Source: Rotaria sordida
Lineage: Eukaryota > Rotifera > Eurotatoria > Philodinida > Philodinidae
NCBI GenBank assembly: GCA_905250125.1
Contig: CAJNOL010000994.1
Location: 24,031-88,030, forward strand
DNA length: 64,000 nt
Direction of reading: 5' to 3'
The translations under genes and the position numbers were made by a program. This document shows, in pieces, positions 35,105-52,179 of the stretch; the first letter of the stretch is position 1; each line of letters begins with the position of its first letter. The notes under the pieces are model-generated. The model had not been told where the DNA came from, ran no database searches, and saw nothing but the letters and a program-made list of their open reading frames with translations.

Positions 35105-36125
35105 TTATGTCGAGTAGTTTGAAAGTAATTTCAGATTAATTTGATGATATATAGAGTAATAGGGACTTAAAATTGTGCCCTCAACTTCTAATGGTCGACA
35201 TAGCCATTGAATTCGTGAGAATTTTTGCTAATTACTTTCATCTCGAATTGGTTTCATAGGACAGAGCATTCAATTCTTCATTGATTCCTATAAAACCAAA
35301 TCTATTTTTTATTTGTCATTTCATTGACAGCCAATGGTTTATTAGCTAAAAAATCAGTTCTATTCATTGACTTTTTTTTTACAGAGAGAGAAATGTATGG
35401 AGCTCAGTTGGAGGAAATGTTTATATACTAATCAATAGTGCTTTTCAAAAGCTACAAAATCTTACGTTTACGAAACCCAAAAAAACATGATGGTTTTCTT
35501 AAGAAATTCCATGCATACTACGTTCGAGACATGATTCAATGATATTTTGATAAAGTTGAGTCAGAAAAACCAGAGAGATTACATCAAAATTAACGTGATG
35601 TTCAAAATTAGCATTGAAAACTGAGTCGACTTATGTATGTTTCAAATATTTCCACGATTTTTTTTTCTGCATCGAAAAATCGACCTGTGATCCTTCTCAA
35701 GATTGACTCAAAAGATTAACACATCGTATTTATTGTTCACACATCTGCCATTTTGTATTTTTTTCTTATTTCAGAAAAATTAGAAACTGTTGCACATTGT
35801 AGAAATGAATTTTCAATGAAATTCTTATTTGAGCTGATTCTGAGGAAGATGAGAAGTCAATTTTTCGATGCAGAAAAAAAAGCTCGCAAAAAATGTATGA
35901 CATATACATAAGTTGTCTCAGTTTTCAATGCTGATTCGAAATATCACGTTAGTTTTGACGTAACCTTCAGTTTTTCTGACTCAGCTTTATCAAAACATCA
36001 TTCAAAAACATTTTATGATTTCAATGGTTTTGTCGACAATGAGAAATTAAGAATAGTATTTTGAATCTTCATTCCTCTATATATCATCAAATCGATCTGA
36101 AATTAATACTACTAAACTACTCGAT
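35105..36125. repeat. foldback-like inverted repeat with a nested insertion
   Basis: The outer arms share CGAGTAGTTT, AATTTCAGAT and GATTTGATGATATATAGAG (left from 35108; complement ending about 36123). The inner arms share TTTTGATAAAG.TGAGTCAGAAA and AAAATTAACGTGAT-type text (35541-35720 against 35840-36000). The outer and inner pairs have different centres, so the left arm carries about 300 extra bases (about 35225-35530), probably a later insertion. Confidence 0.6.
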
Positions 36126-36754
36126 ATAAAATAATGCATCAAAGAACAGATGAACTTTCGAACAGTTAAAAAAAAGAGACAGGTTGATGGTCTTATTCGG
36201 ACTCGTGCTTAATTGATGAAAATAGAGATTACTGTCTATTTAAAAAATTCTCATTAGACATGGAATATATAATAAAAACAAAAAAAACATACGTAATAAA
36301 CCCTGAAAAAAATAATGATGTTTTTTTTATTAAGAAAATCAAGTAGAGCATGTTCAATCTTATGAAAGAAATATTTGTATCACAAAGTGACAAAACTTCA
36401 AAATAATGAGAATGCATAAAAAGTGTAGACATGTTTGTATTTCGGAAAATTACATGTCACAATATTATTCAGACATATTCAATATGCATCGATGAACAAT
36501 TTGATTTTCGGCACTGCTTCCATTCTAATTGTATTATTAATAATATCCTTCCGTTGCAAAGTTTTATTCATTTAGAAAAAGAAAACAAATCTCGTTCAAA
36601 TTAAAGTCATACATTCTTTTATCACTTTGCACAGGTATTTTAAAAGAGATAAGTTATCATTGAAACAAAAAACAATTAAAAAAAACACAGTTTCCTACGG
36701 AATAATCATTACATTCACATATGCAACAATTCTTTTTTTTTGGATTTCATTGGA
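36126..36754. other. 3' region of CCT4
   Basis: AT-rich sequence after the end of CCT4 (minus strand). No gene or repeat recognised; the frame at 36229-36432 looks random. Confidence 0.4.
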
Positions 36755-39700
36755 TTACATAGTTTCGATCTAAATTAAATAAAAATATAGCAAAGTACAA
36801 GAATTATTAAAATGAACATTTACTATATCATCAATTTTTAAAATTGATCGAACAGTTTCAGTAGCTAAACGAATAGCACTCATCGATACAAGCAATGGTT
36901 GAACAACATTTTCTTCAAGAATATTTGATATAAGACCCTATATGAAATAAATTTTTATTAAAACAATAAAATATAGAAAAAAAGAAAACATTCAAATATA
37001 CTTTTCGAACATTGATACCAGCATTAGTATCATTTTGAGCATGACGATTTCTTAATTCAGTTACAGTAGCAATAGGATTTAAACCTGCATTCTCTGCTAA
37101 TGTATATGGAATAACTTCGAGTGCTTCAGCAAAAGCACGTACACAATATTGATCAACACCTGATAAACTTTGTGCATATTCCGATAGACGAACAGATAAT
37201 TCTATTTCAGGTGCTGCTCCACCAGCAATTAATGCTCTAGAAATAGATTAGAATAACAAAAACAACAAAATAATACAAGTTATTATTATTATTATTATTA
37301 TTACGAACCGTTCTTTTACAAGACATCGTACAACACAAAGAGCATCATGAATTGAACGACCAGCTTCTTCAAGCATTAATTTATTGGAACCACGTAATAA
37401 AATTGATACTGTATGACCTGGGTGAGCAACACCCATAATCTATTAAAATAAATCAAAAAATATTTTCATTTAGACTATCTACAGAATTATATGTTTAATT
37501 TGATATTTTTTTAAAAAACCTTCCGCACAGTCTTTATTATTGTGTTGAATATGCAGAAGAGATTCTTATAGCTAAATATAAATAACTTAACAATTGCTGG
37601 AAATAAAGTATTTTCGAAAAGTTCCTCCATTCGACATTACAAACAATGCAGACATAAATTGAATACGAACTAATTCTTTCTTTTTTTCTCATCATAATTG
37701 TATTATTCGATGTAAAGGATTATTAAAAAAGACATCAAGTTCTATGATTACATATGTCTGATAATCCAAGAATTGAATTTTTATGTACTTGAAACAGTAA
37801 AGATTCTTCTTCAAAATTTATATTAATGTTGATAACTTGAGAAATTAAAAAATTGAAAAACTAAAACTCTCTAATAATATTTTTCGTTATCAGATTTCTT
37901 TTTCTTTTAAGCAAAAATTTGAATAAAACATTTTTTTATCAATATCAAGACCATGAGGGTTAGTAAGTAAAAAGATAATATTGGTATTAACTTTTTGCTC
38001 TTCAAAACTAATTTTCTATCAAAGAGAACAAATGAAACTGTTTTTTTTAGTTCAATAGAAAGTCGACACAGTACAAACAAGTTCAATTTTTCATTTCTTT
38101 CTTGTGAATTTAAAAAAAAACATACCTTAACAATTTTATCTGAACCAGCTGTAATTTCTTCCACAAGATCTGCTGATCCTAACATATCTTGTTGAAAATG
38201 ATCTAAACTTGCAATTGGTTTACAACCAAGTGTCTAAATTAATAAATATTTACATATTAAAATTAAAGGAAAAAAAGACAAATGTTCATTTACTTTAGCA
38301 ATAAATGGTACATCTTCTCTTTCAACATCTTTAACAATTAATATTTTCATTTTTGCTAAATAATGTATAGCTAAATCACTAATAGCATCACGTAATATAG
38401 ATTTTTGTATAAGTAATACATTGCAATTAGTTTTTTTAATTTGTTTTATTATATTTAATATATATTGACGTTCTTCTTTTATAACACGATCCATTTGTGC
38501 ATGATCACTAATTATAACTGTATTTTCCATCTAAATTATTTTCAAAAATAAATAATTTCAAAAAACAAAAAAAAAAATAAATAAATTTTTTACATCAGTT
38601 TTTGGTGGTGATATACAGAATTGTATAAGAGCTATTTTAGCTTTTTCTATACGAGTTGGTGCTCCGAAACCAATAGTTTTTTGATCGAGAATAAGACCTT
38701 CGACTAATTCTGTATCTTCAATAGTACCTCTGAAAAGGAAAAATAAAGTTTACTTTCTTTATTTTTTTATGTATTTAATCATTTTATATTATACCCGAGT
38801 TTTTTAATAATGCGAATATCACGAAGATCAACATTCTTATCAACAGTTGGATTAATTACTCTAAGCACAGCTTGAACAGCGATTGGAGCAAGAAGATGAG
38901 TATGTTGTGAAACGACCTATTCATAAATTGATAATGATGGAAAAGTTTTTCTTTATTTTGTTGACTTACTTTTGAATTCAATGCAGTCGAAGCACTTTGT
39001 AATAAAGATTTATTGTCACTAAGTTGTATAGGTATACTAATATCTCTCAAAATTTCTGTTGATTTTTCTGCTGCTTTTTCAAATGCTTCAGCTATAGTTG
39101 TTGGATGAATACCTAAATTACATGTTCATTCCAATTTTTCATGTTTTCTATCAAAACAACACTACGCACAGAGTATTTGCAGAAGCTACAGACGCTGCCA
39201 AAGCTGTAAAAATAGAGTGAGTTCGAAACAAACACCATACGGACAACAATTCTAGACTATACTTTTTGTTTTCATTGGGATACAGCCTTTTTTCGCACAC
39301 TCTACGAAAACCTACACCCTCCATGGACATTCATAGACATTTATGGTTACTTTGATAAGATGTTTTATAATTAAATATCACAATAGCCAAAGATAACTTT
39401 TGGGTATGCGTAAAAATTGCGAACTACACGGACACTGATTATTACCTCAGTTTTAATTGCCTGTCTACAAAAGAAGGCTATATTTCAATTGAAAACTAAA
39501 AGCGCAATCCACAATGAGTGTTTTTATGAAATTCGTTTCGAACGCTATCTGTTTCCGCAACTTCCGCAATTTTTACAGGTACCTCTATTCACATCAGCTA
39601 GAAAGTTATGATTTCATTGGTTTTTTTTAACCAAAATGAATATTACAAATGAGAGATTATTGAAATATTCAACTATATTTTATATTCATACCTTTAGCTA

Positions 39701-40213
39701 CAAGACGACTAGCTGCATCAAGCAAACTACCAGCAATGACAACAACTGTTGTTGTTCCATCACCTGCTTCAATATCTTGTGCTTTAGATAATTCAACTAA
39801 CTAGTAAAAAACAAACGAATATAAAGAAAAGACTGTTTTTTTCAATAAATGATTTTCCACAAACCATTTTTGAAGCAGGATGAATAACAGACATTTGTTT
39901 AAGTATAGTTGCACCATCATTAGTAATTGTTACTTCACCATTACCCGTTTGAATCATTTTATCCATACCACGTGGTCCTAAACTTGTTCGTACAGCATCA
40001 GCTACCGCTAAAATATTTTATTTAAATTTCTATCTCAAAAACAATTTCTTGTATTGTTTTGATACCTTTAGCAGCAACAATATTCGAATTTCTAATTGCA
40101 TCAGGTCTCTGTCTTGTTTTAAATCCTGTATCATTCGTTTGACCTGATTCTGATGTTCCTTTAGCACTAGCAGCTACTGATGCAAATGATTTAGATGTAT
40201 TACTCGATGTCAT
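36755..40213 (-). CDS. CCT4: chaperonin-containing TCP-1 subunit delta
   Basis: Twelve exons on the minus strand: 40213-40066, 40007-39865, 39800-39692, 39112-38970, 38916-38795, 38729-38594, 38530-38294, 38233-38126, 37439-37309, 37236-37002, 36937-36824 and 36769-36755, giving 546 residues. CCT is the ring-shaped cytosolic ATP-driven folding machine for actin, tubulin and other proteins. Group II motifs are present: [27 protein letters not shown], then [26 protein letters not shown] and [94 protein letters not shown] and [19 protein letters not shown] identify the delta subunit. Length is close to the usual 539. The last exon is only 15 bp (ending IETM); reading through its 54-bp intron would instead add about 15 unrelated residues. 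Confidence 0.95.
39113..39691. other. enlarged intron of CCT4
   Basis: 579 bp where the other CCT4 introns are about 50-170 bp. It holds a non-AT-rich, unique-looking stretch (39170-39350) with no open frame or match elsewhere in the window. It may be an old insertion. Confidence 0.45.
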
Positions 40214-40654
40214 ATTTATAATTTATCTTAAAGACAAACAAACAACACAATTGGTAGGGGTTTTTTTGATTTTCTGGTTAATGTGTACGTGCCATCGAAC
40301 AACGAGATTCGAACTTATATATGATAATCGGGAGTAAAGACATTAGACAAATGAAAAAAGATGAACAAACAACAACAACAACAGCAAAATGAAAATCTCT
40401 AATGGGGGATTTTGTTAACAGAAACAAAAAGAAAAAGAAAAAAAACACATAGCGAGTGGAAAAAAGAAGAAAACGAAAAAAGCATTTTTTTTTTTCTTTC
40501 ATAAATTTTTTTTTTTTGAATCAATGACATATACAAAGACAAATTTATATTCTTGTTTATCGTTCTTTTTGTTTTTTCTTTATCATATTGATTAAATTTT
40601 TCAGGCCAAAATGTACGATGACAATCATGAAAAATCAAAATAAACAAACAAAAT

Positions 40655-42268
40655 TTAATAAGCACGTTCACGATAACGAGATGATGAATATCGACTTGAT
40701 GATGCCGATGGTGGTGATGGTGAATAATGATGTGATCGACTACCATTATGTGAACCATGATAACGATCACGATCACGTTCTCGATCTCGATCTCTTTCAC
40801 CACGATCACGATCTCTTGAATGTTGATGTTGTTGTCGATATTGTTTAGCGGCTTCATGATGATCATAAAAACATCGATCCGAATAACGACAAAAACCATG
40901 ACGAAGATAATAACGACAAGGAAGTGTCCTTGAATTTTAAAAAGAAAAAAAAAACAAAAAAACAAATCAATAAATAATCAATTATTTCATTGAAAAGAAG
41001 AAGAAAATTAGAAAGTATTTAAAAATATACAAACGTTTTTTTTTTATAAGCTTATACTGGTAAAGATAAAAATCACAGCACATCTATACATACAGTTGAA
41101 AATCTTTTGATGTTAAAAAATAAATATATATATATGTGTGTATAAAATGTTTTGTTTAATTCTGCCAAAGATAACTGGATATAAATATTTCTAACAAGCC
41201 AGATTAAATAAATGATACTCGTTTAAATAATAATCAATATTAATTTAAATAAATCTGTTTAAGAATAATTAACTTAATCTGAGGAAGAACTCGAACGACG
41301 AATAAAGACACAGGTCTAGAAGAATCAGAGATTGAAGATCACTATCATCTTTATATTTATAAATATTCGATAAGAGTATTTTTTTTCTTTTGACTAATTT
41401 GATTCTTCATATTTTTTAAAATTGTTTCTCGCCTTCGCTAACTTCATAATTCATTTTATAAAAAAAAAACAAAAAAAAGAAACTTACTTTAAATGACTTT
41501 TATGCTTCTTAACAATACGATACTTTTCGTCTTTATTATCATAATAATGTTTAGTCGGTGTTATAAATGCTGAACGAACTTTACACACCGGACAACTAAA
41601 AACACGACAAATTTTAATTAAAAACTTTTTGTTGTTTTTTTATTTATTTTATTTTTTTGAATAAATATCTTCTATACCTTTCTGATTCAGCATTGCTATA
41701 TTTCGAACGTTTCCATGAAACAATACATTCATAACAACTAAAATAATATTTTATATTATTGAATTATTTTTTTCTTTTAAATAAATTACAAAATATGATC
41801 GCAATTGTCGAGTACACCAAATAAACGTTTTGCTGCTTCAACATCACACGAACAAATCTCACAGATATGTCGACCAGGATCACCACCATCTTTATGACGA
41901 CGTCGTTTTGATAATGAACTTGGTTGACGTGGTGGTGATGGTGAACGTTGATTAGTTTCCTTACGAGTGACAGGTGATTTTGAACCTTCAATAGAACTAC
42001 GACTACGTGATCGTGATAAAGGTGAACGAGGTGACACTGGTGTAGGACTACGACTTGAAAAAGAAAATTAATTTTTGTATATTTGACAAAAAAAAATCAA
42101 TAATTTGATTTTCTTTTACTTTGAACTATCCCGTCGACGTTTTTGTGCTGCTGATGATGACTGACGAACAGTACGACTATTACTATCCTTACCATCCATA
42201 AGGACAACACTTGGATGAGAATGAGATCTTGGTAATGGATCAGGTGAAATTGAACGTTCCGAACTCAT
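40655..42268 (-). CDS. makorin-like RING and CCCH zinc-finger protein
   Basis: Five exons on the minus strand: 42268-42120, 42053-41790, 41737-41678, 41595-41488 and 40928-40655, giving 284 residues. After an Arg/Ser-rich start (SPLSRSRSRSS) comes a RING finger: CEICSCDVEAAKRLFGVL, then NCDHIFCYECIVSWKRSK and SCPVCKVRSAF. The spacing, FGVL.NC.H and CPVC..RS match makorin ubiquitin ligases. A CCCH finger follows (CRYYLRHGFCRYSDRCFYDH, C-x8-C-x5-C-x3-H), as in makorins. The tail is Arg/Asp- and Arg/Ser-rich (RDRDRGERDRDRERDRD) and ends SRYRERAY. The N-terminal CCCH fingers of animal makorins are absent, and the RS/RD tracts suggest nuclear, splicing-speckle-type localisation. It diverges from its CCT4 neighbour's orientation only by spacing; both are on the minus strand, about 440 bp apart. 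Confidence 0.8.
40929..41487. other. intron 4 of the makorin-like gene
   Basis: 559 bp with a GTAAGT donor and TTCAAG acceptor, AT-rich with poly-A/T runs and a TATATATATATG microsatellite near 41130. No inserted element recognised. Confidence 0.55.
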
Positions 42269-43931
42269 TCTTTATTCAATTGACATACAAATACACAAAA
42301 GTTTGAATCTAGAAAAAAAAAATATTCTTTTATTCTTCACTTGTAGTGATGGAATATTTTATCAATAAACAAATAAATAAATAAACGAATAGACGGATAG
42401 AAAAAGAAGAGAAACAAAAATGTCGATTAATAATAAAGAATTGGCAAACGAATTGAAATCACTGATAAATATATTTTATAGAATATTATGAAAAATTTTT
42501 TCTTTTGTATTATTTTATTAAAATTAAAATTTTCTTTTTATCAATTATTGAATTTCTGAAAAGACAGAAAAACTATTTATAGATGTCGCATTGAGCTGCC
42601 ATTTTTTTTTCAAAATGCATTACCGTTGTTATCGATCAACGAAATGATAACCATAATAATCCTTAGAATACATAAGAATTCCACTATGGTTGTAAAATTT
42701 CATAAAAATAAAATACATTACTTTGTAGTGTTAAAAAATTTGGTAGATTTTGCAGTCAGTATGTTGATGTAAAAAGATAAGCAGAATAGAACAAGTGTTG
42801 ACATGTTATGAAATCCACATATCTGATGACATAGACGGCGCACCAACAAAACAATAGGATGCAATTGCTTCTTGTAAGAAAAATTAAGGAATGTAATCCG
42901 AGATTATTGTTTCGCCTGATATCTGCCTGTTTTAGTAGTTGTTATGAAAAGATTGATAGACAGTGCCAGAAATTATCTGTATAATTTGACTCGTGTTATA
43001 TATATATATGTATATGACATTTGTCCTTATCAAAGAAGCTAAAGGTCGGTTAATAAATATCATATGATTGCAGAAACACAGAGATCGCTCATCTTTTCTT
43101 TTTTTTCCATGATAGAAAGTATATGTCTATTAGCCGCCTTCTCTATTTTATATTCTTTTACAAGTTTATGATTAGCTTCTAATTTATTTGTTTAATGTCT
43201 GAAACAAGTAAAGAAATCCAAAAAACTCCACTACAAGAAAAATATAATAGTACAGCTATTCTAAATACGAACGAAACAATTATTTTAGGTGAAACTGGAT
43301 AATACAACATCAGTACCACCATTTTAAGAGTGTGGGTGTAGATGTTAATCTTCTCTGCACGAATTTATACATACACTCCAACAGATCACTAGAGGCTATT
43401 TAGTTTATATGAAAGGGAAATAGTAGATTTCAAGATTGAATTTGTATCGAAATAAAAATATTTTGAAAATAAATAAACTGATTATTCGTAAGACTTGAAC
43501 TGAATTTATTGTTTTGCTTAAAAAGTTTAGTTAGCACTGCTTATGTCTGACGAATAATCATAATTAATAAATTATATTGTTTTATATATCAATTATGCAA
43601 TGAGATTATAGTTGCGTTATTAAGCTTGAACAATATTAAATCCATCACGAAGAAATAGAACATTAATGTTACCAGCTTTATCGATCGAAAGTTAAAGAAT
43701 ATTATCTACTGCTACTCATGCATCTTCGACTGGTACATGGTCAGTAATCTTTCTTCATTAGTTCATTCAGAGTTTGATTCATTGGTGATATATGCAGATT
43801 CAATTCATTCGATGTTATCGAATGCTTATTCTAGCGTCATCTCCTTACTTATCCCATAAGTAAGTGCAAGTATCCGTTTGAACTACAAACGAAGTAAATG
43901 TGCTTTAAATAGACCACACAAAAGACTTACG
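42269..43931. other. intergenic, with a short possible gene remnant
   Basis: AT-rich. A small frame at about 43196-43303 (MSETSKEIQKTPLQEKYNST and on to a stop) is followed directly by the telomere-like GAGTGTGGGTGT (43328-43339). It has no family I recognise. Confidence 0.35.
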
Positions 43932-44552
43932 AGGGAACATTCCCAAGTGTCACATCGCTTTTGAGTCGAGTGTATGCGCATCATGTAGGTCCCAATAATC
44001 TATGAAAACTCTGAAAAAGTTCGTACCGCTTGCTTATTACTGCCGAGATATTGCATTTTTATTGTATGTTTAAAACAAAAAAAGCTGTGGTCCCCCTCAG
44101 GAGCGCTAGAAAAACTAAATTTCGAATTTCGACTTGAAATTTTGCATAGAGATATAGGCCTCAGTGAGAATAGTTTATTGTGAAAGTTTCAGATCTTTTC
44201 GTTGTTCCTATCCTAAGATACAGCTATAGTAAAATATCTTATATACACCAGCAGATTTCGATGTTCTTATTTTAGACTAGGAGCAATCAAAAGATCTGAA
44301 ACTTCCACAATAAACTGTTCTCATTGAGACCTATTCCTGTAGAAAATTTCAAGTTGGAATTCGAAATTTAGTTTTTCTAGCGTTTCTGAGGAGGACCACG
44401 GCTGTTTGCTTATAAATACAATAAAAATGCAATATCTCGACAGTAATAAGCTAGTGGCACGAACTTTTTTTGGAGTATTCATAGATCATTAGGGTCTACA
44501 TGATGCGCATACGTTCGACTCAAAAACGATGTGATACTTGGGAATGTTCCCT
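43932..44552. repeat. foldback element, family FB-A, copy 1 (young)
   Basis: Near-perfect inverted arms of about 300 bp around a short centre. It starts AGGGAACATTCCCAAGTGT and ends with the complement. Inner landmarks are TTGAGTCGA, GCGCATCATGTAG, TATTACTG.CGAGATATTG and TTCGAATTTCGACTTGAAA. Arms are about 88-90% identical by eye, so this copy is the youngest of the family. No open frame of note. Confidence 0.75.
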
Positions 44553-46380
44553 GGTTAGCTACATTACCACTATCAAATCCAATATTTCTCCTAGATGAAA
44601 AAGACATCTATCAGTTAACCATGCTTGATATGAGCTAACACGTTGAATGTTTAGTGGTCTGTTAGTCATATTTATTTCTTTTCAGAGATAAATCATAAGT
44701 GCAAATTATTTTTCCAATCGTGAACTAATGTTTTGTATAATTTATTGCGACTAAAACTAGCCCAAATAGGTACTGTCTTTATGCAATCAACATCGTAGTG
44801 GTTGTGTTGTACTCTTTTAGAAAAGTGCTGATGACTCCAGTCGAAGATAATCAAATGTATGTAAAATGAGATGTGTATGACAATAGATGTCTGCACCTAT
44901 TTGAAGAACTGGAGAGCAACGAAAGACACCTATTAAAGGTTCTAGTAAAGTCTTGGTGATGTATGTTCCATTTGAATGGAACACCAATTTAATTTTTTCA
45001 TAAAATGGAAGAGGAATTATAATGATGAACAATCAATTCTTCAGACATAGTTCTATGGGCAAATATTTCAACATTATCGATATAAAAATAGATGTAGACA
45101 AATAAATCAAACGATATGACGAATACTTATTCGTATAATATGAATATAATACAATAACATCAAGAGAAAAATCGAATAAAAACTAAGATAACAACGATGA
45201 CGACCTTAAATTTGTAAAGTAATAAATATCATAAAGAAAAAAAAATGACGCGATACACGTTGTCATCTTTTAGTACATCATGCCGTATTAAACTGTAAAG
45301 TAATAGATATTTTATTTGAATGTTAATAAACTCATTATCATCAAAAAGAACTGAGATTTTCTATTAATATTATAGAGACATCTCTTGGTATGATTTCTAT
45401 TCGTTGATCATTCAAGCTAATATAATTTTTCATTTTCTTTTGAAGCAATAATCAACGCATGATAGGCAAATCACTAGAAGAAATATTTAGTTTACCTGTT
45501 CATATAATCAAATCTGGTATTTTACAAGATAAATTTTGGATGTATTATAATTATTTCATCAGTTGAAAAATTATGTCTATTTTATGGATATTTAATTAAT
45601 TTTTTTTTATTGCATATTATATTCACGGTGTGTTTTCTAGTGCTTATCATTGATTTTAAACATTAATGGCATCGAACAAACAAGAATTAAAACATCTATA
45701 ATTGATATATTCTCAATATAACAAACTAAAATCCAATGTTTATTTTTTCGGTAAAATTTGATTAGATAGATCTCATGAGATAATAAAATTTAATAATAAT
45801 ATTAAAGAAAAAGTAAATTCATAATTTAATTTAGTCTCAATAATTGAATAACAAAAGCTGGAAGTATTCAATATTGAGATAAATTAATCAAATTCAAATC
45901 TCGTCGATAAAAAAAATAAAGCATCTATTTTAAAAATTTTCAACTAATTTGGATTAGTTTTTATTGCATTATATTCTTTTTATTTATTTAAGGATGGTGA
46001 TCAATATCATTAATTAATCAATTTACAATAACACAAAAAAAGTAATTCTTATGATGACATAATTCTAATCCAAAATAAATCTTGCCCATTGAACAGATGA
46101 ATTATTATATTAATGAAGACAAAATTTATAGAATCGGTCATCAAAAGCATTACAATAAAGAAAACAATTAAATATCTTCGCATTGATTTTATCAAATGGG
46201 TTGGTTTTTTTAGTTAGTAGTAGAAGTTTATTCAAAGTTTTTTTTTCATACGAAAAAGGTAAATAAGTACTACCATGAAGTTTTATTGTTAGTATCGTAA
46301 AAGCGATTTTACCTGTTATCAAGTAAGAAGAATATATTTGTAGCGTTTTATAGATAATTTTCAATTGCCATCTAAAACGG
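44553..46380. other. intergenic, AT-rich
   Basis: No gene supported. A short frame near 45459-45566 (MIGKSLEEIFSLPVHIIKSG then a stop) has protein-like composition but no recognised family. Frames at 44693-45032 are overlapping and random-looking. Confidence 0.4.
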
Positions 46381-46943
46381 GAAGTCCTCCAACTGATAGA
46401 TCACTTTTAAATTGAGACTATGTGTATTATGTAGATCTAAATGAATTATGAACACTCTGAAAAGAGCTCATGCCCTTAGCTTATTGTTATGAAGATACTG
46501 TACTTTTGCGGTATTTTTTAAATGAATGGCATGGTAACAGAAAAACTTATTTTCGAATTTCAACTTGAAAGTTTGCACAGAGACAGGTCTTTTGATTTGC
46601 TTCTATTCTGAAATAAGAACATCAAATCTGCCAGTTTATATAAGCGACGTAAAAGTCATCCTATTACCATAGTTGTATCTTTGGATGAGAACAATGACAA
46701 GATTTGAAACATTCACAATAAATTATTTTCGTTACGGCTTGTCTCTAAGCAAAGTTTCAAGTCGAAATTCGAAAATAAGTTTTTTTTGTCAACACGGCAT
46801 TCATTTAAAAAATACCGTAAAAGAGCAGTACCTTCGCAGTAATAAGCTACAGGTGCGAACTCTTGAAGATATTAGTAATTTATTTGGTTCTGTACAATCC
46901 ACATAGTCTCGACTCAAAAGTGATTCATCAGTTGAAGAACTTC
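46381..46943. repeat. foldback element, family FB-A, copy 2
   Basis: Inverted arms with outer ends GAAGTCCTCCAACTGAT and its complement. It shares with copy 1 the words GCTTATT..T..GAAGATACTG, TTCGAATTTCAACTTGAAAG and TTTGCACAGAGACAGG. Arms are less alike than in copy 1, so it is older. Confidence 0.65.
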
Positions 46944-47576
46944 TCTTGTAAGAGAATAATAAGAAGTTAAAATGAACTTTATGAAGGATACTATATTGAT
47001 GCACGTAGAGCAAATTTTTAAAATAAGTTAGTTTAAAGGTCAACAGTTATAAAATTTCAAACCTAGAACACTGGTTTTTTCAAGGAAGTTGGTGTTTTAG
47101 TGTCTAAATGACTGCAATTATACTTTTTATTTATAGACACATATTTCAGTATTTTAACTGTCTAGTTTTAAAAACTTGTTTTGCGTGCATCAATATAGTA
47201 TCATTTATAGAGTTCATTTTAATTTCTTATTATTATTCTCTTAGACAATAATTGAAAAATATCTATAAAATGCTTCGTATGTATTTTTCTTACTTGACAA
47301 TAGTATTTATTTACATTATCCATATGAAAAAAAAAATTTTAAATAAGCTTCTATCACTAATAACAAAAATTAGGCCATTCGACTGAACTGAAGATAGTTC
47401 AATTTTTAATCGTAGTACTACTCATGATCCATCCTGTATATCATTTTAGTTTTGATAGATTTAAGAAAAAGAATATTTTTAATGATCATTTAATCGAAAA
47501 TAATTTCTATTATTTTTCTAGATATTTTTTTTTCTTCATTTTTCGTATAAACTATCAATCACATTTGACCTATGTG
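46944..47576. other. upstream region of membralin
   Basis: AT-rich. A palindromic pair of words AAGAGAATAATAAGAAGTTAAAATGAACT (46949) and its complement near 47214 flank about 265 bp, suggesting one more small inverted-repeat element directly before the gene. The promoter must lie here or just after it. Confidence 0.4.
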
Positions 47577-51427
<3,851 letters not shown>

Positions 51428-52171
51428 AATATTTATGTTCTTGTCATTATGAATTGTGAATATCAATTCTCTTAAGTTACACTCTGTAAACGAGTGTGCA
51501 TTTGAATGTACAGTGGAACTTTTTATTTTTGTCTGTCATCGATATTCTAATTAATAGTGTGATTATATTCCTTTTTTCTTTTCTCAACGCGTGCTTTTTC
51601 TTCTGTTTGGTTTTTGTTTTGCTTCCACAAACAGTATAAAAGAACGAGTGTATTAATAAATACAATCACATTCATTTTCATTTTTTTTTACTAAACAACA
51701 ATGAAGAAATCAATAGATATAGTTCTTCTTGAAATAAAATTGTGATGAAATCTGAGATATTATTCAAATATAACATACACTATCGATAATGTTAAATGAA
51801 TTGTGTAAACATTTGATTTTTGGAGATTAAATAAAAAAAAAAGAAAACTTGTGACTGATTGTTGATCTCTGATATTCAGAGTTGATGAATGGATACTTGC
51901 AATGATATATGGCAAACATATACAAATAAGAAAAAGCTTTTTCCAAAAATGAAAAACCATCGCTAAATTTCAAATAATAATCAGATACTTTTATATTAAA
52001 AATATTACACTGCATAGTCGATGTAGAGAAACATAAAAATCTGATACATTTGTCTATATACATAACAACAACCATTTCATCGATAGGAAATATGAAAAAA
52101 TATAACGTTTCTGTGTCATAGAACGTAAATATTCATTTTCATTATATCTCATCTATTATTCTGGAAAGTTC
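51428..52171. other. intergenic, AT-rich
   Basis: 3' region of membralin. AT-rich without other recognised features; the short minus-strand frames at 51477-52075 have no motifs. Confidence 0.4.
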
Positions 52172-52179
52172 ACCAAGAC

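Noticed and set aside
40399-40965. Long minus-strand frame rich in His, Ile and Val
   Set aside because: It is a shadow frame over exon 5 of the makorin-like gene; the true frame gives the CCCH finger and Arg/Ser-rich tail.
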